Assembly (NCBI GenBank): GCA_018971625.1
Contig: JAGXAJ010000040.1
Location: 1-38,236, forward strand
DNA length: 38,236 nt
Direction: 5' to 3'
Source of the DNA: Pseudomonadota bacterium
GTDB lineage: Bacteria > Pseudomonadota > Alphaproteobacteria > Rhizobiales > Xanthobacteraceae
The translations under genes were made by a program, and so were the position numbers. The notes beneath the pieces are model-generated. The model was not told the origin of the DNA and searched no databases. It saw only the letters and a program-made list of their open reading frames with translations. Shown here piece after piece: positions 1 to 8,135 of this stretch; within the stretch, counting starts at the first letter, position 1; each line of letters begins with the position of its first letter.

Positions 1-254
1 ACCGTATCGGGCTCCGGCTCGTCAACCTCGACGAATTTCTGCAGCGAATGAACCAGCTCCTCGCGCAAATCCTCGGGGGAAATCGTCGAATCCGCGATTT
101 CGCGCAGCGACACAACCGGGTTTTTGTCGTTATCTCGGTCGACTGTGAGTTGCGAGCCGGACGAAATCATGCGGGCTCGGTGCGCCGCCAGCAGAACCAG
201 GTCGAACCGATTGTCGACCTTATCAATACAATCTTCCACGGTGACGCGCGCCAT
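1..254 (-). CDS. rpoZ: RNA polymerase omega subunit, C-terminus cut by window edge
   Basis: Omega chaperones assembly of the beta' subunit into RNA polymerase. The reverse-strand reading begins [20 protein letters not shown] and continues through the family's R-x-x-x-(I/L)-S-S-G motif and an ALREIA-like segment (here [12 protein letters not shown]), which are the diagnostic parts of RpoZ. The ATG is at 254-252. About 84 codons are visible; the acidic C-terminal tail (VDEPEPDT) runs off the window, so the end is not seen. The gene is divergent from the NYN gene at 604. Identification is by recognition of the conserved N-terminal half and is confident. Confidence 0.95.
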   Translation of the reverse strand, partial: MARVTVEDCIDKVDNRFDLVLLAAHRARMISSGSQLTVDRDNDKNPVVSLREIADSTISPEDLREELVHSLQKFVEVDEPEPDT

Positions 255-603
255 CGATTGTCGCTCCGTTAAATGGGATCGAATATGATGAATAGGTCCG
301 GTAGTTATAGCGACCAGAACCGTTCCGCAAGACCAATTTGTGATTTGGCCTCCGCAATCGGCTCTGCTAACCCATGAACTGGGCGGCATCGCCGGAGTGT
401 CCGGACACATCCAGACATAGGTCGGATACCGCCGCGACAAGAAATCGACTAATTACAAGTCGAAGGTATGGGTTTTCTGGCCCTCGCCACACCACATTTA
501 CGGTGGCGCTTGTCGAGTCAGATTCAACCGCACTCAAGACGACCCATTCCGGATGCGCGCTATTGCCGCTGCGCCAAGAACGTTAACAACCCGAGTGAAC
601 GTG
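255..603. other. Intergenic region between divergent rpoZ and the NYN gene
   Basis: About 350 bases lie between the rpoZ start and the chosen start of the NYN gene. They must hold the two divergent promoters, but I cannot point to convincing -35/-10 boxes. Short open frames here (for example 374-586) have no ribosome binding site, no recognisable domain and mutually overlapping frames, so I do not call genes. Confidence 0.5.
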
Positions 604-1233
604 ATGTCCCCTGCTTCCAACAAGATTGCGCTCTTTATCGATGGCGCCAACCTCTATGCGACCGCCAAGACACTCGGCTTTGACATCGACTACAAGCGCC
701 TGTTGAAAGAATTTCAGAGCCGCGGGACCCTCGTACGCGCATTCTATTACACCGCGATTATCGAGGATCAGGAATATTCGTCGATCCGTCCGCTGATCGA
801 TTGGCTCGACTACAATGGTTACACCGTCGTCACCAAGGCGACCAAGGAATTCATCGATGCCAGCGGCCGCCGCAAGGTCAAGGGCAACATGGACATCGAA
901 CTCGCGGTCGATGCGATGGAACTCGCCGAGCATGTCGATCAGATCGTGCTGTTTTCCGGTGACGGCGATTTCCGTTCGCTGGTCGAGGCGGTGCAGCGCC
1001 GCGGTGTCCGGGTGACCGTGATCTCGACCATAGCAAGCCAGCCACCGATGATCGCCGACGAGCTGCGGCGCCAGGCCGATGTCTTCACCGACCTCGTGGA
1101 ACTGCAATCCAAGCTTGGCCGCGACCCCTCCGAGCGTCCTGCCCCGCGCGAGCCGCGCCATCACGCGCCCCAATTCCTGCAGCGCGCCACCACCACGGCG
1201 CCGAGAGGCGGTGACGACGATTTCGACGACTGA
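604..1233 (+). CDS. NYN (PIN-like) domain protein, LabA/DUF88 family
   Basis: Predicted 209-residue cytoplasmic protein of the NYN family, a PIN-like fold usually linked to metal-dependent RNA cleavage. The acidic residues of the fold are visible: D13 in ALFIDGANLY, D97 and D103 in GNMDIELAVDAM, and D120/D122 in FSGDGDF. The C-terminal 40 residues are low-complexity (Pro/Arg/His) and end in an acidic GGDDDFDD tail. I chose the ATG at 604, just before the conserved N-terminus; an upstream in-frame ATG at 553 would add 17 unrelated residues, and a GTG at 601 is also possible. Its 3' end overlaps the next gene by 23 bases, suggesting translational coupling. The RNA target is unknown. Confidence 0.88.
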   Translation: MSPASNKIALFIDGANLYATAKTLGFDIDYKRLLKEFQSRGTLVRAFYYTAIIEDQEYSSIRPLIDWLDYNGYTVVTKATKEFIDASGRRKVKGNMDIELAVDAMELAEHVDQIVLFSGDGDFRSLVEAVQRRGVRVTVISTIASQPPMIADELRRQADVFTDLVELQSKLGRDPSERPAPREPRHHAPQFLQRATTTAPRGGDDDFDD

Positions 1234-1921
1234 GAACGACCGGCCGGCGAAACCCGTTGCCGGGGCAGCCCTCCCCCATTCCGAGCCCGATCGCAATTGC
1301 CCGCTCTGTCCAAGGCTGGTCAGCTTCCGCGAGGAAGCGCGCCTCCGCGAACCGACCTGGTTCAATTCACCGGTACCCTCGTTCGGCGATCCCAAGGCAC
1401 GCCTGCTCATCGTCGGCCTTGCGCCGGGTATGCAGGGCGCCAACCGGACTGGCCGCCCCTTCACCGGCGACTACGCCGGCGACCTGCTCTATGCCACCTT
1501 GCTGGAATATGGCTTTGCCAAAGGCGTCTATCAGGCACGACCCGATGACGGGCTGACCTTGATTGATTGCCGGATCGGTAACGCGGTCAGTTGTGTGCCG
1601 CCGCAGAACAAGCCGTTGCCGGTCGAGATCAACACCTGCCGACGTTACCTTGCCGCAAAGATCGAGACTATGCAGAACCTGCACGCGATCGTCGTGCTCG
1701 GCCGCGTGGCCCATGATACGACGCTGAAGGTGCTGGGTTTGCGGGCGGCGGAAGCGCCGTTCGCCCATGGCGCGGTACATCGCACCGGCGCGCTAAAACT
1801 TTACGACAGCTATCATTGCTCGCGCTACAACACGAATACCGGCGTGCTGACGCCCGATATGTTCCGCAGCGTGTTCGCGGCCGTGCGGGCCGATCTCGAT
1901 AAACGGTCGGCCGGCTCCTAA
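1211..1921 (+). CDS. Uracil-DNA glycosylase, family 5 (UDGb-like), Fe-S
   Basis: Base-excision repair enzyme that removes uracil and other deaminated bases from DNA. The 236-residue reading has the family-5 active-site block GLAPGMQGANRTGRPFTGD (from residue 68) and a second block HCSRYNTNTG near the C-terminus, equivalent to the HPSxxN motif. Four cysteines suit the [4Fe-4S] site of family 4/5 enzymes: C30 and C33 (CPLC), one in AVSCVPP and one in INTCRRYL. The open frame extends upstream to 1079, but that part is a shadow of the NYN gene; the GTG at 1211 gives a sensible N-terminus. It overlaps the NYN gene by 23 bases and the convergent peroxiredoxin by 4. The exact start is uncertain; the function is well supported. 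Confidence 0.9.
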   Translation: MTTISTTENDRPAKPVAGAALPHSEPDRNCPLCPRLVSFREEARLREPTWFNSPVPSFGDPKARLLIVGLAPGMQGANRTGRPFTGDYAGDLLYATLLEYGFAKGVYQARPDDGLTLIDCRIGNAVSCVPPQNKPLPVEINTCRRYLAAKIETMQNLHAIVVLGRVAHDTTLKVLGLRAAEAPFAHGAVHRTGALKLYDSYHCSRYNTNTGVLTPDMFRSVFAAVRADLDKRSAGS

Positions 1922-2493
1922 GCCGGGTTGTCTTTCAGACATTGCAGCACGTCTCCGGCGTTCCGATCCGGCGGGAATACCGGATAGAACACGTGGGTGA
2001 TGCGGCCATTGTCGATGATCAGCGCGAGCCGCTTGATCAGAATCAGGCCCGCAACCTCCATGACCGGCAGGTTGAGCGCGCGTGTCAGCGCCAGTTTTTC
2101 ATCCGACAAAACCGGGAACGGCAGATGCAGCCGGGACGCCATCTCGGTCTGGTAGGCATTGCTCTGGGTCGACAGGCCGAACACGTGTGACGCGCCCGCC
2201 GCCTTTAATTCCGCGAACAGGTCGCGGAACGCGCAAGTCTGCGGCGTGCAGCCCCGCGCGCCCGGAATCATGTCCCAGTCATCGACCAGGCCGATCTTGC
2301 CGGGCTCCCCGGTGCGCGGATAGGCGAACACCACCGTGCGGCCCGGCAGCGAGGCCAGCATCACCGAACTGTCGTCGGTGGCCACCAGCCCGATCGGGGG
2401 GACCTTCATACCGACCAGATGCCTGGCCGCGCCGTCGTCCGTTGGCGCCGGAATCTTGCTCCAGTCGACGTCAAGCAGGTTTGGTTGAGCCAT
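1918..2493 (-). CDS. Peroxiredoxin, PrxQ/BCP-like thiol peroxidase
   Basis: Predicted 191-residue thioredoxin-fold peroxidase acting on hydrogen peroxide or alkyl hydroperoxides. The key block is YPRTGEPG followed by GARGCTPQTCAFRD, placing a likely peroxidatic Cys at 82 and a resolving Cys at 87; the C-x4-C spacing is that of the PrxQ/BCP subgroup. In that subgroup the block normally reads YPKDxTPGCT; here about 13 extra residues separate YPRTGEPG from the cysteine, so this is a variant seen as a redoxin family member rather than textbook BCP. No signal peptide is present. The gene converges on the UDG gene with a 4-base overlap of stop regions. Confidence 0.86.
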   Translation of the reverse strand: MAQPNLLDVDWSKIPAPTDDGAARHLVGMKVPPIGLVATDDSSVMLASLPGRTVVFAYPRTGEPGKIGLVDDWDMIPGARGCTPQTCAFRDLFAELKAAGASHVFGLSTQSNAYQTEMASRLHLPFPVLSDEKLALTRALNLPVMEVAGLILIKRLALIIDNGRITHVFYPVFPPDRNAGDVLQCLKDNPA

Positions 2494-2507
2494 GCTGATT
2501 TTCCTTA

Positions 2508-2648
2508 AAGAGCGAATAGCGAGTGGCGAAAGGGGAAAGCAAAATTCCCGGTTTCCTATTCGCTGTCCTTACCTTCGCTACTCGCCAGTCGCCATTCGCC
2601 CGTTTCCAAATTCGCTACTCCCTATTCGCTGTTCGCCACTCCCCTTCT
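2508..2648. repeat. Cluster of ATTCGC-type short repeats with inverted copies
   Basis: This spacer between the peroxiredoxin and smpB genes is built almost entirely from variations of CTATTCGC, CCATTCGC and CTACTCGC. The unit appears as CGAATAGCGAGTGGCGAA at the left (2513-2535) and in the opposite orientation at the right (for example TATTCGCTGTTCGCC, 2621-2635), so a long imperfect hairpin could form. Similar heptamer-like repeats are scattered through genomes of this group. They lie between the starts/ends of two minus-strand genes and could serve as a transcript 3' structure; function is not shown. Confidence 0.7.
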
Positions 2649-3121
2649 CATCCCCGCGCCCGCATCAAGCGGCCCTTCTCGCGACTCCAGTCGCGCTTCT
2701 TTTCACTTTCGCGCTTGTCGTGCAGTTTCTTGCCTTTGGCGATTGCCAGCAACAGCTTGGCGCGGCCGCGCTCGTTGAAATAAAGTTTTAGCGGAATCAG
2801 CGTCATGCCATCGCGATCAACCGCACCCATCAATTTGTTGATCTGCTTCCTGTGCAGCAACAGCTTGCGTGGCCGTTTGGGCTCGTGGTTGAAGCGGTTG
2901 GCCTGAAGATATTCCGGGATATTGGCGTTGATCAGCCAGATCTCGCCGTCCTTGGAATCGGCATAGGATTCCGCAATCGTGGTCTTGCCATTACGGATCG
3001 ACTTGACCTCGGTGCCGGTCAGCGCGATGCCCGCTTCCACTGTGTCCTCGATCGCGTAGTTGAATCGGGCTTTGCGATTTTCCGCGACCACCTTGATCGG
3101 ACGTTCGTTCTTGTCAGCCAC
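2648..3121 (-). CDS. smpB: SsrA-binding protein SmpB
   Basis: SmpB binds tmRNA and delivers it to stalled ribosomes for trans-translation. The 157-residue protein shows the family core: [20 protein letters not shown], the [10 protein letters not shown] turn, [20 protein letters not shown] and the basic C-terminal tail with [13 protein letters not shown] and DWSREKGR that enters the decoding site. The start is GTG (3121-3119), one base after the mscL stop, so the two genes are almost certainly cotranscribed. Length and motifs are typical. Confidence 0.97.
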   Translation of the reverse strand: MADKNERPIKVVAENRKARFNYAIEDTVEAGIALTGTEVKSIRNGKTTIAESYADSKDGEIWLINANIPEYLQANRFNHEPKRPRKLLLHRKQINKLMGAVDRDGMTLIPLKLYFNERGRAKLLLAIAKGKKLHDKRESEKKRDWSREKGRLMRARG

Positions 3122-3122
3122 T

Positions 3123-3539
3123 TCATGCCTTTTTGAGCAGATCGCGGATCTCGGTGAGCAGTTCTTCCTCGCGGCTCGGTTTTGGCGGCGCAGCCGGCGC
3201 GGCCGCTTCCTTGCGCTTGAGCATGCTGATGGCGCGAATCACCAGGAACAGTACGAAGGCGATGATCAGGAAATTGAGCGTCAGAGTCACGAAATTGCCC
3301 CAGGCCAGTACCGCGCCCTGCTTCTTGGCATCGGCGAGGTTGGTCGCGGTGACGGTTTTCGATAGTCCGATGAAGTAGTTCGAGAAATCGAGGCCACCGG
3401 TAACCGATCCAACGATCGGCATAATGATGTCGTTGACCAGCGAGGTGACGATCGCGCCGAACGCTGCGCCGATGATGACGGCGACCGCGAGGTCGACCAC
3501 GTTGCCCTTCATCGCAAATTCGCGGAATTCCTTGAGCAT
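3123..3539 (-). CDS. mscL: Large-conductance mechanosensitive channel
   Basis: MscL opens under membrane tension to release solutes during hypo-osmotic shock. The 138-residue reading starts [20 protein letters not shown], the conserved N-terminal helix and start of TM1, followed by [21 protein letters not shown]. The second membrane segment is [19 protein letters not shown], followed by a cytoplasmic helix with Lys/Ala/Pro-rich linker and a [13 protein letters not shown] amphipathic end. I use the ATG at 3539 rather than an upstream one at 3578, which would add 13 non-conserved residues. It lies directly upstream of smpB with a one-base gap and downstream of dapA on the same strand, so dapA-mscL-smpB may form one transcript. 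Confidence 0.96.
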   Translation of the reverse strand: MLKEFREFAMKGNVVDLAVAVIIGAAFGAIVTSLVNDIIMPIVGSVTGGLDFSNYFIGLSKTVTATNLADAKKQGAVLAWGNFVTLTLNFLIIAFVLFLVIRAISMLKRKEAAAPAAPPKPSREEELLTEIRDLLKKA

Positions 3540-3602
3540 GTAAGACCCCTTCTGTTCGGTTTCACAAGGGCGGAGCATTCGCTGCGCCGAAGGCTCTCGC
3601 GA

Positions 3603-4493
3603 TCAGTTGATCAGTCCCGCATGCACCATCGCGCTGCGCACCGCTACGCGCGTGGGCTCCGACACCGGCACCATCGGCAGGCGCAGCTTCTCGTCCATCT
3701 TGCCGAGCAACGACAGCGCGTATTTCACCGGGGCCGGATTGGACTCCATGAACAGATTGGTATGCAGCGGCATCAGCTTGTCGTGCAGCTTGAGAGCCGT
3801 CTTGACATCGCCCTTCTGCCAGGCGGCATGAAATTCGGCACATAGCCGCGGCGCGACGTTGGCGGTGACGGATATGCAGCCGTGTCCGCCATGCGCCATG
3901 TAGCCGAGCACGGTGGCATCCTCACCCGATAGCTGGTTGAATTCCTCGCCCATCGCCGCGCGCTGCTGCGATACCCGCACCATGCTCGCGGTCGCATCCT
4001 TGACGCCCGCGATGTTCTTCAGCTCGAACAATCGCTTCATGGTGTCCACGCTCATGTCGATCACCGAGCGTGGTGGAATGTTGTAGATGATGATCGGGAT
4101 TTCGATCGCGTCGTTGATCGCCTTGAAGTGCTGATACAGGCCTTCCTGGGTCGGCTTATTGTAGTAGGGCGTCACTACCAGCACGGCGGTGGCACCTGCC
4201 TTCTCGGCGTGCTGCGCCAGTTCGATCGCTTCCTTGGTCGAATTGGAGCCGGCGCCGGCAATCACGGGGACGCGGCCGTTGGCCTCGCCGATGCACCATT
4301 CGACCACGCGCCTGTGTTCGTCGTGACTTACGGTCGGGCTTTCGCCCGTGGTGCCGACCGGAACCAGCCCGTTGGTGCCCTCGGCGATCTGCCAATTGAC
4401 CAGCGAGCGAAATGCCGCTTCGTCGAGTGAGCCGTTTTTGAATGGCGTGACCAGCGCGGTGAATGAGCCCCGAAAATTGGTCTTGGTTGCCAT
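3603..4493 (-). CDS. dapA: 4-hydroxy-tetrahydrodipicolinate synthase
   Basis: DapA condenses pyruvate with aspartate semialdehyde, the first committed step of lysine and meso-diaminopimelate synthesis. The 296-residue protein has the pyruvate-binding GTTGES at 47-52, Tyr137 in IIYNIPPR (catalytic triad and substrate Arg) and the Schiff-base Lys165 in [10 protein letters not shown]. The ATG at 4493 gives the standard N-terminus ([13 protein letters not shown]); an open frame upstream to 4592 is not conserved. It is divergent from the lytic transglycosylase gene, with about 250 bases between, and is followed on the same strand by mscL. Linking DAP synthesis to a murein enzyme next door is a common arrangement in this group. 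Confidence 0.96.
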   Translation of the reverse strand: MATKTNFRGSFTALVTPFKNGSLDEAAFRSLVNWQIAEGTNGLVPVGTTGESPTVSHDEHRRVVEWCIGEANGRVPVIAGAGSNSTKEAIELAQHAEKAGATAVLVVTPYYNKPTQEGLYQHFKAINDAIEIPIIIYNIPPRSVIDMSVDTMKRLFELKNIAGVKDATASMVRVSQQRAAMGEEFNQLSGEDATVLGYMAHGGHGCISVTANVAPRLCAEFHAAWQKGDVKTALKLHDKLMPLHTNLFMESNPAPVKYALSLLGKMDEKLRLPMVPVSEPTRVAVRSAMVHAGLIN

Positions 4494-4740
4494 GGACTTT
4501 CTCCGAACGCGCGTCGCATGCTGTGCAAGCTGACGATAAGACCGATTCATACCGGGTCTGACAGACCTGTGAAAGACCTGCCGGTGAACCAAGGGGTAAA
4601 CCCACCTGGTTCCCAGCCGCGATTTTGCCGCTGTCGTGGCGCAGACACCGAAAACTCCCGCGTAATTAGTATTTTGTCCACGTATTCAGTCAAATAGACC
4701 TAGAGCTAGGCCTGTCGATGATTCGCCGCGAAGGAACCCC

Positions 4741-7272
4741 GTGACCCAGTTCGCCCGCGCAGCCGCTTTGCGATCGACTACGTTGTCGTTGGGCTTGGCG
4801 CTGGCTTTGTCGCTCACCATGGCGATAACCACCGGGTTACCGGTTTCAGCTCAAACACCACCCACGAGCGACGCCTCCAAGACCACCGCAGCGAAATCGA
4901 AAGCAGCCAAGCCTGCGGCCAAGTCCGCGGCGAAGTCTGAGATCAAGTCTGCGGCGAAGGCTCCAGTCAGCAAGAAGCCTCAGACTGCCAAATCGGAAAC
5001 GGCCAAGCCCCAAGCCAGCAAAAAGCTTGAGGGTGCAAAGTCCCAGGCCGCCAAATCGGCAGATCATAAGCCGAAACAAAACAAGCAAGCATCGAACAAG
5101 CCGAAAGCCGCCAAATCAGAGGTTCCGGTGCCGAAAGCACGGGCCGCCGCGCACAGCGCCAGCACCTCAACTCCGAAGGCCAAATCCGAAGAAAAGGCTG
5201 CGAGCAAGGCCGAGACAAAGAGCGGCGCGAAAGCAATTAGCAAGAATAGCGCGCCGCCAGCGATTGCGCCTGCCGGGATCGAAGCCGCAAGCCGCAAGCA
5301 TGCGACGCTGCCGCCTCCGCCCGCGCGCAAGCCGGCAGTCCCGGCTGCAATGGCCACGACTTCATCGACCCCGCAGGCCGATGCCGACGCGGTCGAAAAC
5401 GTCATCGAGCTGGTGCGCAAGCATCGGCCGGACGATGCGACGCAAGTTGAGGCTGCAATATCTGATCCGGTGGCGAAGAAGCTGGCCGAATGGATTATCC
5501 TGCGCAGCGAAGACAATGGCGCGTCGGTGGAACGCTATCGAGCCTTCATCACCGCCAATCCGAGCTGGCCTTCGCAGACCTTTCTGCGCCGGCGCCTGGA
5601 GGCGGCGCTGTGGGACGACCATCGCGACGATGCCACCGTGTGGTCGTGGTTCGAGAACGAATCGCCGCTCTCGGCCAAAGGCAAATTCGCTCTCGCGCGG
5701 GTGCTGATCGACCGCGGCGATCGGGCCAATGCCGAACGCCTCGTCCGCGATGCCTGGCGCAATGACGGAATGTCCGAAGTGACCGAAAACGCCGCGCTCG
5801 AGCTGTTCGGCGCGCTGCTGACGCCGGGCGACCAAAAAGCCAGAATGGATTTTTTCCTCTACGGCACCGAAGAGAATGCCGCCGCGCTGCGCGCGGCCAA
5901 GCGACTCGGCAGCGACGAAGTCGCACTGGCGAAGGCACGCATAGCCTGCACCCGCAAGTCCCCCAACGCCAAGGCCCTGCTCGAGGCGGTTCCGCGCGAG
6001 TTGCATGGGGATGCCGGCTACATCTTCAGCAAGATCCAGTTGCTCCGCCGCGAAGAGAAATTCGCCGAAGCGGCCCAGCTGATGATGAGCGCGCCGCGGG
6101 ACCCGAACCGGCTCTACAATGTCGACGAATGGTGGATCGAGCGGCGACTGCTGGCGCGCAAGATGCTCGACATCGGCGAGAACCGCACCGCCTATCTGAT
6201 CGCGCGCGACGCCGCCCTGCCCACCCGCGATATCTACAAGACCGAGCAGGAGTTCACCGCGGGCTGGATCGCGTTGCGCTTCCTGGCCGATCCTGCGACT
6301 GCTGCCCAGCATTTTGCCCGCATCGGTGTCGGCAGCGTTAATCCGACGACGCTGGCGCGCGCCGGCTATTGGCAGGGCCGGGCCGCGGAAGCCGCCGGCC
6401 ACTTGCAGGAAGCCCGAGCCGCCTATAGCGCAGCCGCTGAGCAATCGACCAGCTATTACGGCCAGTTGGCGCGCGCGAAGCTCGGCCTGCCCCGGATCGA
6501 GCTGAACGGCGCGCCCGCCGCGCGCGGACGCGGCATCGAGCGGCTGGAGATCGTGCGGGCGGTGCAATTGCTGTACGCGCTAGGCGAGCGCGAGATCGCG
6601 ATCCCGATCTTTGCCGACATGGGCGACAATGGCGATCCTGACGCGTTAGTGGGACTTGGCGAACTCGCCTCGCGCTACGGCGACGCACGCGGCATGCTGC
6701 TGATGGGCAAGGCCGCGCTCAATCGCGGGCTGCCGTTCGACTTCTACGCTTATCCGGTCAACGGAATCCCGCCGTTCAGGTCGATCGGACCCGATGTCGA
6801 GCAGAGCGTGATCTTCGCCATCGTCCGGCAGGAAAGCGCCTTCAATCCTGCCGTGGTCTCGCCGGCACAGGCCTATGGGTTGATGCAGGTCACTCCGGAA
6901 GCGGGCCGTTACGTCTGCAAGAAATATGGGGTCAATTTCGATCTCGGCCGGATGAAGAATGACCCGGTCTACAATGCGGCGCTGGGCGCTGCCGAACTCG
7001 GCGGCCTGCTCGAGGACTATCGTGGCTCCTACATCATGACGTTCGCCGCCTACAATGCCGGGCGCGGCAGCGTCAAGAAGTGGATCGAGCGTTACGGCGA
7101 CCCGCGCGACCCCAGGGTCGACGCGGTTGATTGGGTCGAACAAATTCCCTTCTCCGAAACTCGCAACTATGTGCAGCGGATCATGGAGAATTTGCAGGTT
7201 TATCGCGCGCGGTTCGGCGGCGGAACCCGGCTTCAGATCGAGGCCGATTTGCATCGCGGCTCGATCGAGTAG
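4741..7272 (+). CDS. Soluble lytic murein transglycosylase with Lys/Ala/Ser-rich N-terminal linker
   Basis: Periplasmic enzyme that cleaves the MurNAc-GlcNAc bond of peptidoglycan with 1,6-anhydro product formation. Of 843 residues, the first ~38 form a signal peptide (LSLGLALALSLTMAITT, then VSAQ). Residues ~40-190 are a low-complexity stretch of AKS/AKP/SKK units. Residues ~215-640 form the alpha-solenoid of the Slt70 type. The C-terminal SLT domain has the catalytic Glu698 in RQESAFNP, the GLMQVTP motif and AAYNAGRGS. The start is GTG at 4741, preceded by GAAGGAA. The basic linker likely spans or binds the cell wall; this part is inference. It is divergent from dapA. Slt-family membership is certain; the exact symbol is not. 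Confidence 0.95.
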   Translation: MTQFARAAALRSTTLSLGLALALSLTMAITTGLPVSAQTPPTSDASKTTAAKSKAAKPAAKSAAKSEIKSAAKAPVSKKPQTAKSETAKPQASKKLEGAKSQAAKSADHKPKQNKQASNKPKAAKSEVPVPKARAAAHSASTSTPKAKSEEKAASKAETKSGAKAISKNSAPPAIAPAGIEAASRKHATLPPPPARKPAVPAAMATTSSTPQADADAVENVIELVRKHRPDDATQVEAAISDPVAKKLAEWIILRSEDNGASVERYRAFITANPSWPSQTFLRRRLEAALWDDHRDDATVWSWFENESPLSAKGKFALARVLIDRGDRANAERLVRDAWRNDGMSEVTENAALELFGALLTPGDQKARMDFFLYGTEENAAALRAAKRLGSDEVALAKARIACTRKSPNAKALLEAVPRELHGDAGYIFSKIQLLRREEKFAEAAQLMMSAPRDPNRLYNVDEWWIERRLLARKMLDIGENRTAYLIARDAALPTRDIYKTEQEFTAGWIALRFLADPATAAQHFARIGVGSVNPTTLARAGYWQGRAAEAAGHLQEARAAYSAAAEQSTSYYGQLARAKLGLPRIELNGAPAARGRGIERLEIVRAVQLLYALGEREIAIPIFADMGDNGDPDALVGLGELASRYGDARGMLLMGKAALNRGLPFDFYAYPVNGIPPFRSIGPDVEQSVIFAIVRQESAFNPAVVSPAQAYGLMQVTPEAGRYVCKKYGVNFDLGRMKNDPVYNAALGAAELGGLLEDYRGSYIMTFAAYNAGRGSVKKWIERYGDPRDPRVDAVDWVEQIPFSETRNYVQRIMENLQVYRARFGGGTRLQIEADLHRGSIE

Positions 7273-7430
7273 CGCGTTGGAAACATCCGCGATATCCGAT
7301 TGGGGATTGCTTTGGTCCTGCGCTTGGCCCCGCTCCGATACGGTGCGGCTTGATCGACTGCGAGTTTCGGCGCTATTGACAAGAAGGTTAGCCGGTACGC
7401 CGGGTAAGCAGTACCCGTGTTCCGAACGGC

Positions 7431-7460
7431 GCTGCTCTCTAATATGCTGCTCTCTAATAT
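7431..7460. repeat. Perfect 15-bp tandem duplication
   Basis: GCTGCTCTCTAATAT occurs twice back to back (7431-7445 and 7446-7460) in the non-coding stretch after the lytic transglycosylase gene. Probably a slippage product; no function is inferred. Confidence 0.9.
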
Positions 7461-7496
7461 GAAGGCCATCGAGTGACGAAGCGTTCTCTCCCGTCT

Positions 7497-7760
7497 GTCA
7501 GCTCAGAATCGGGGTGGAGAAGCCATCGCCGCCCTTGAAGAAGCAACACGACGCGATAGCGATCCCGGTATTGGAATCCTGTTGGGGCGCGGCGCTAGGC
7601 AACTCCGGACGCCATGCCGAAGCGATTGAACAATTGCGCCGTACTGCGGCACGCCGTCCGCCAGTTCTGCCGGCCTTCCAAGAGCTCGCCGGCCAGCTCG
7701 TCAAGGCCGGGCGCCTGTTGAAGCCATCGCTGGAATTGGCGCCTGAATTATCAGGGTTTA
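7497..7760 (+). pseudogene. Remnant of a tetratricopeptide-repeat protein
   Basis: Two forward frames together give a TPR sequence. The first reads EAIAALEEATRRD...GIGILLGRGA; after a shift near 7590 it continues LGNSGRHAEAIEQLRRTAARRPPVLPAFQELAGQLVKAGRL. These match TPR spacing (G-x-x-x-E-A-I, then P...A...L-A-G-Q-L-x-x-A-G-R). The rest of the parent protein (in this group often a TPR-sulfotransferase or TPR-only protein) is missing. The open frame 7514-7942 that covers part of it has non-TPR sequence beyond ~7750, so it is not an intact gene. Confidence 0.6.
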
Positions 7761-8135
7761 GAAAGTTGCCTTGTGCGAGCTCAGGCCAGGAATGCAAAAC
7801 GCCGCCAGTGGCGAGGCGCTCAGCGGTCCGGAGTTTTGAGTCTCTGCCCCGAACTCGGGATTTTGTGGAACACCTCGATTTTACGTCCTTTGGACGCACC
7901 GCGCTCGGTAGCGTGGATATCGTTAGGTTCAAAGCGGAATAACGGTTCTGTTTTCTTCGAACCAGTTGTCGAAAAGCTCTATCGCAGGCTGCACGAATCA
8001 GTCTTTGTCGAAGGTACAATCTTCATTCCGTCCCTTCAATGCCGAATGATTGGAGATTGATCATCCAGATGACACCAACCCTGATTCCAACCGAGCCGCA
8101 ACGGAATACAGAGGCAGCACGAACGAGGTGGCAAC
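7761..8135. other. Gap without a supported gene
   Basis: Open frames on both strands here have no recognisable domain or ribosome binding site. The final 30 bases contain the likely ribosome binding site (ACGAGGTGG) for the outer-membrane gene at 8136. Confidence 0.5.

Noticed and set aside
583..1464. 293-codon minus-strand open frame across the NYN and UDG genes
   Set aside because: It is a shadow of two well-supported genes on the other strand and has no domain or ribosome binding site.
5362..6567. 401-codon minus-strand frame inside the lytic transglycosylase gene
   Set aside because: Antisense shadow of conserved Slt sequence.
7514..7942. 142-codon frame with a TPR-like start
   Set aside because: TPR similarity is broken by a frameshift and ends midway; treated as a pseudogene.
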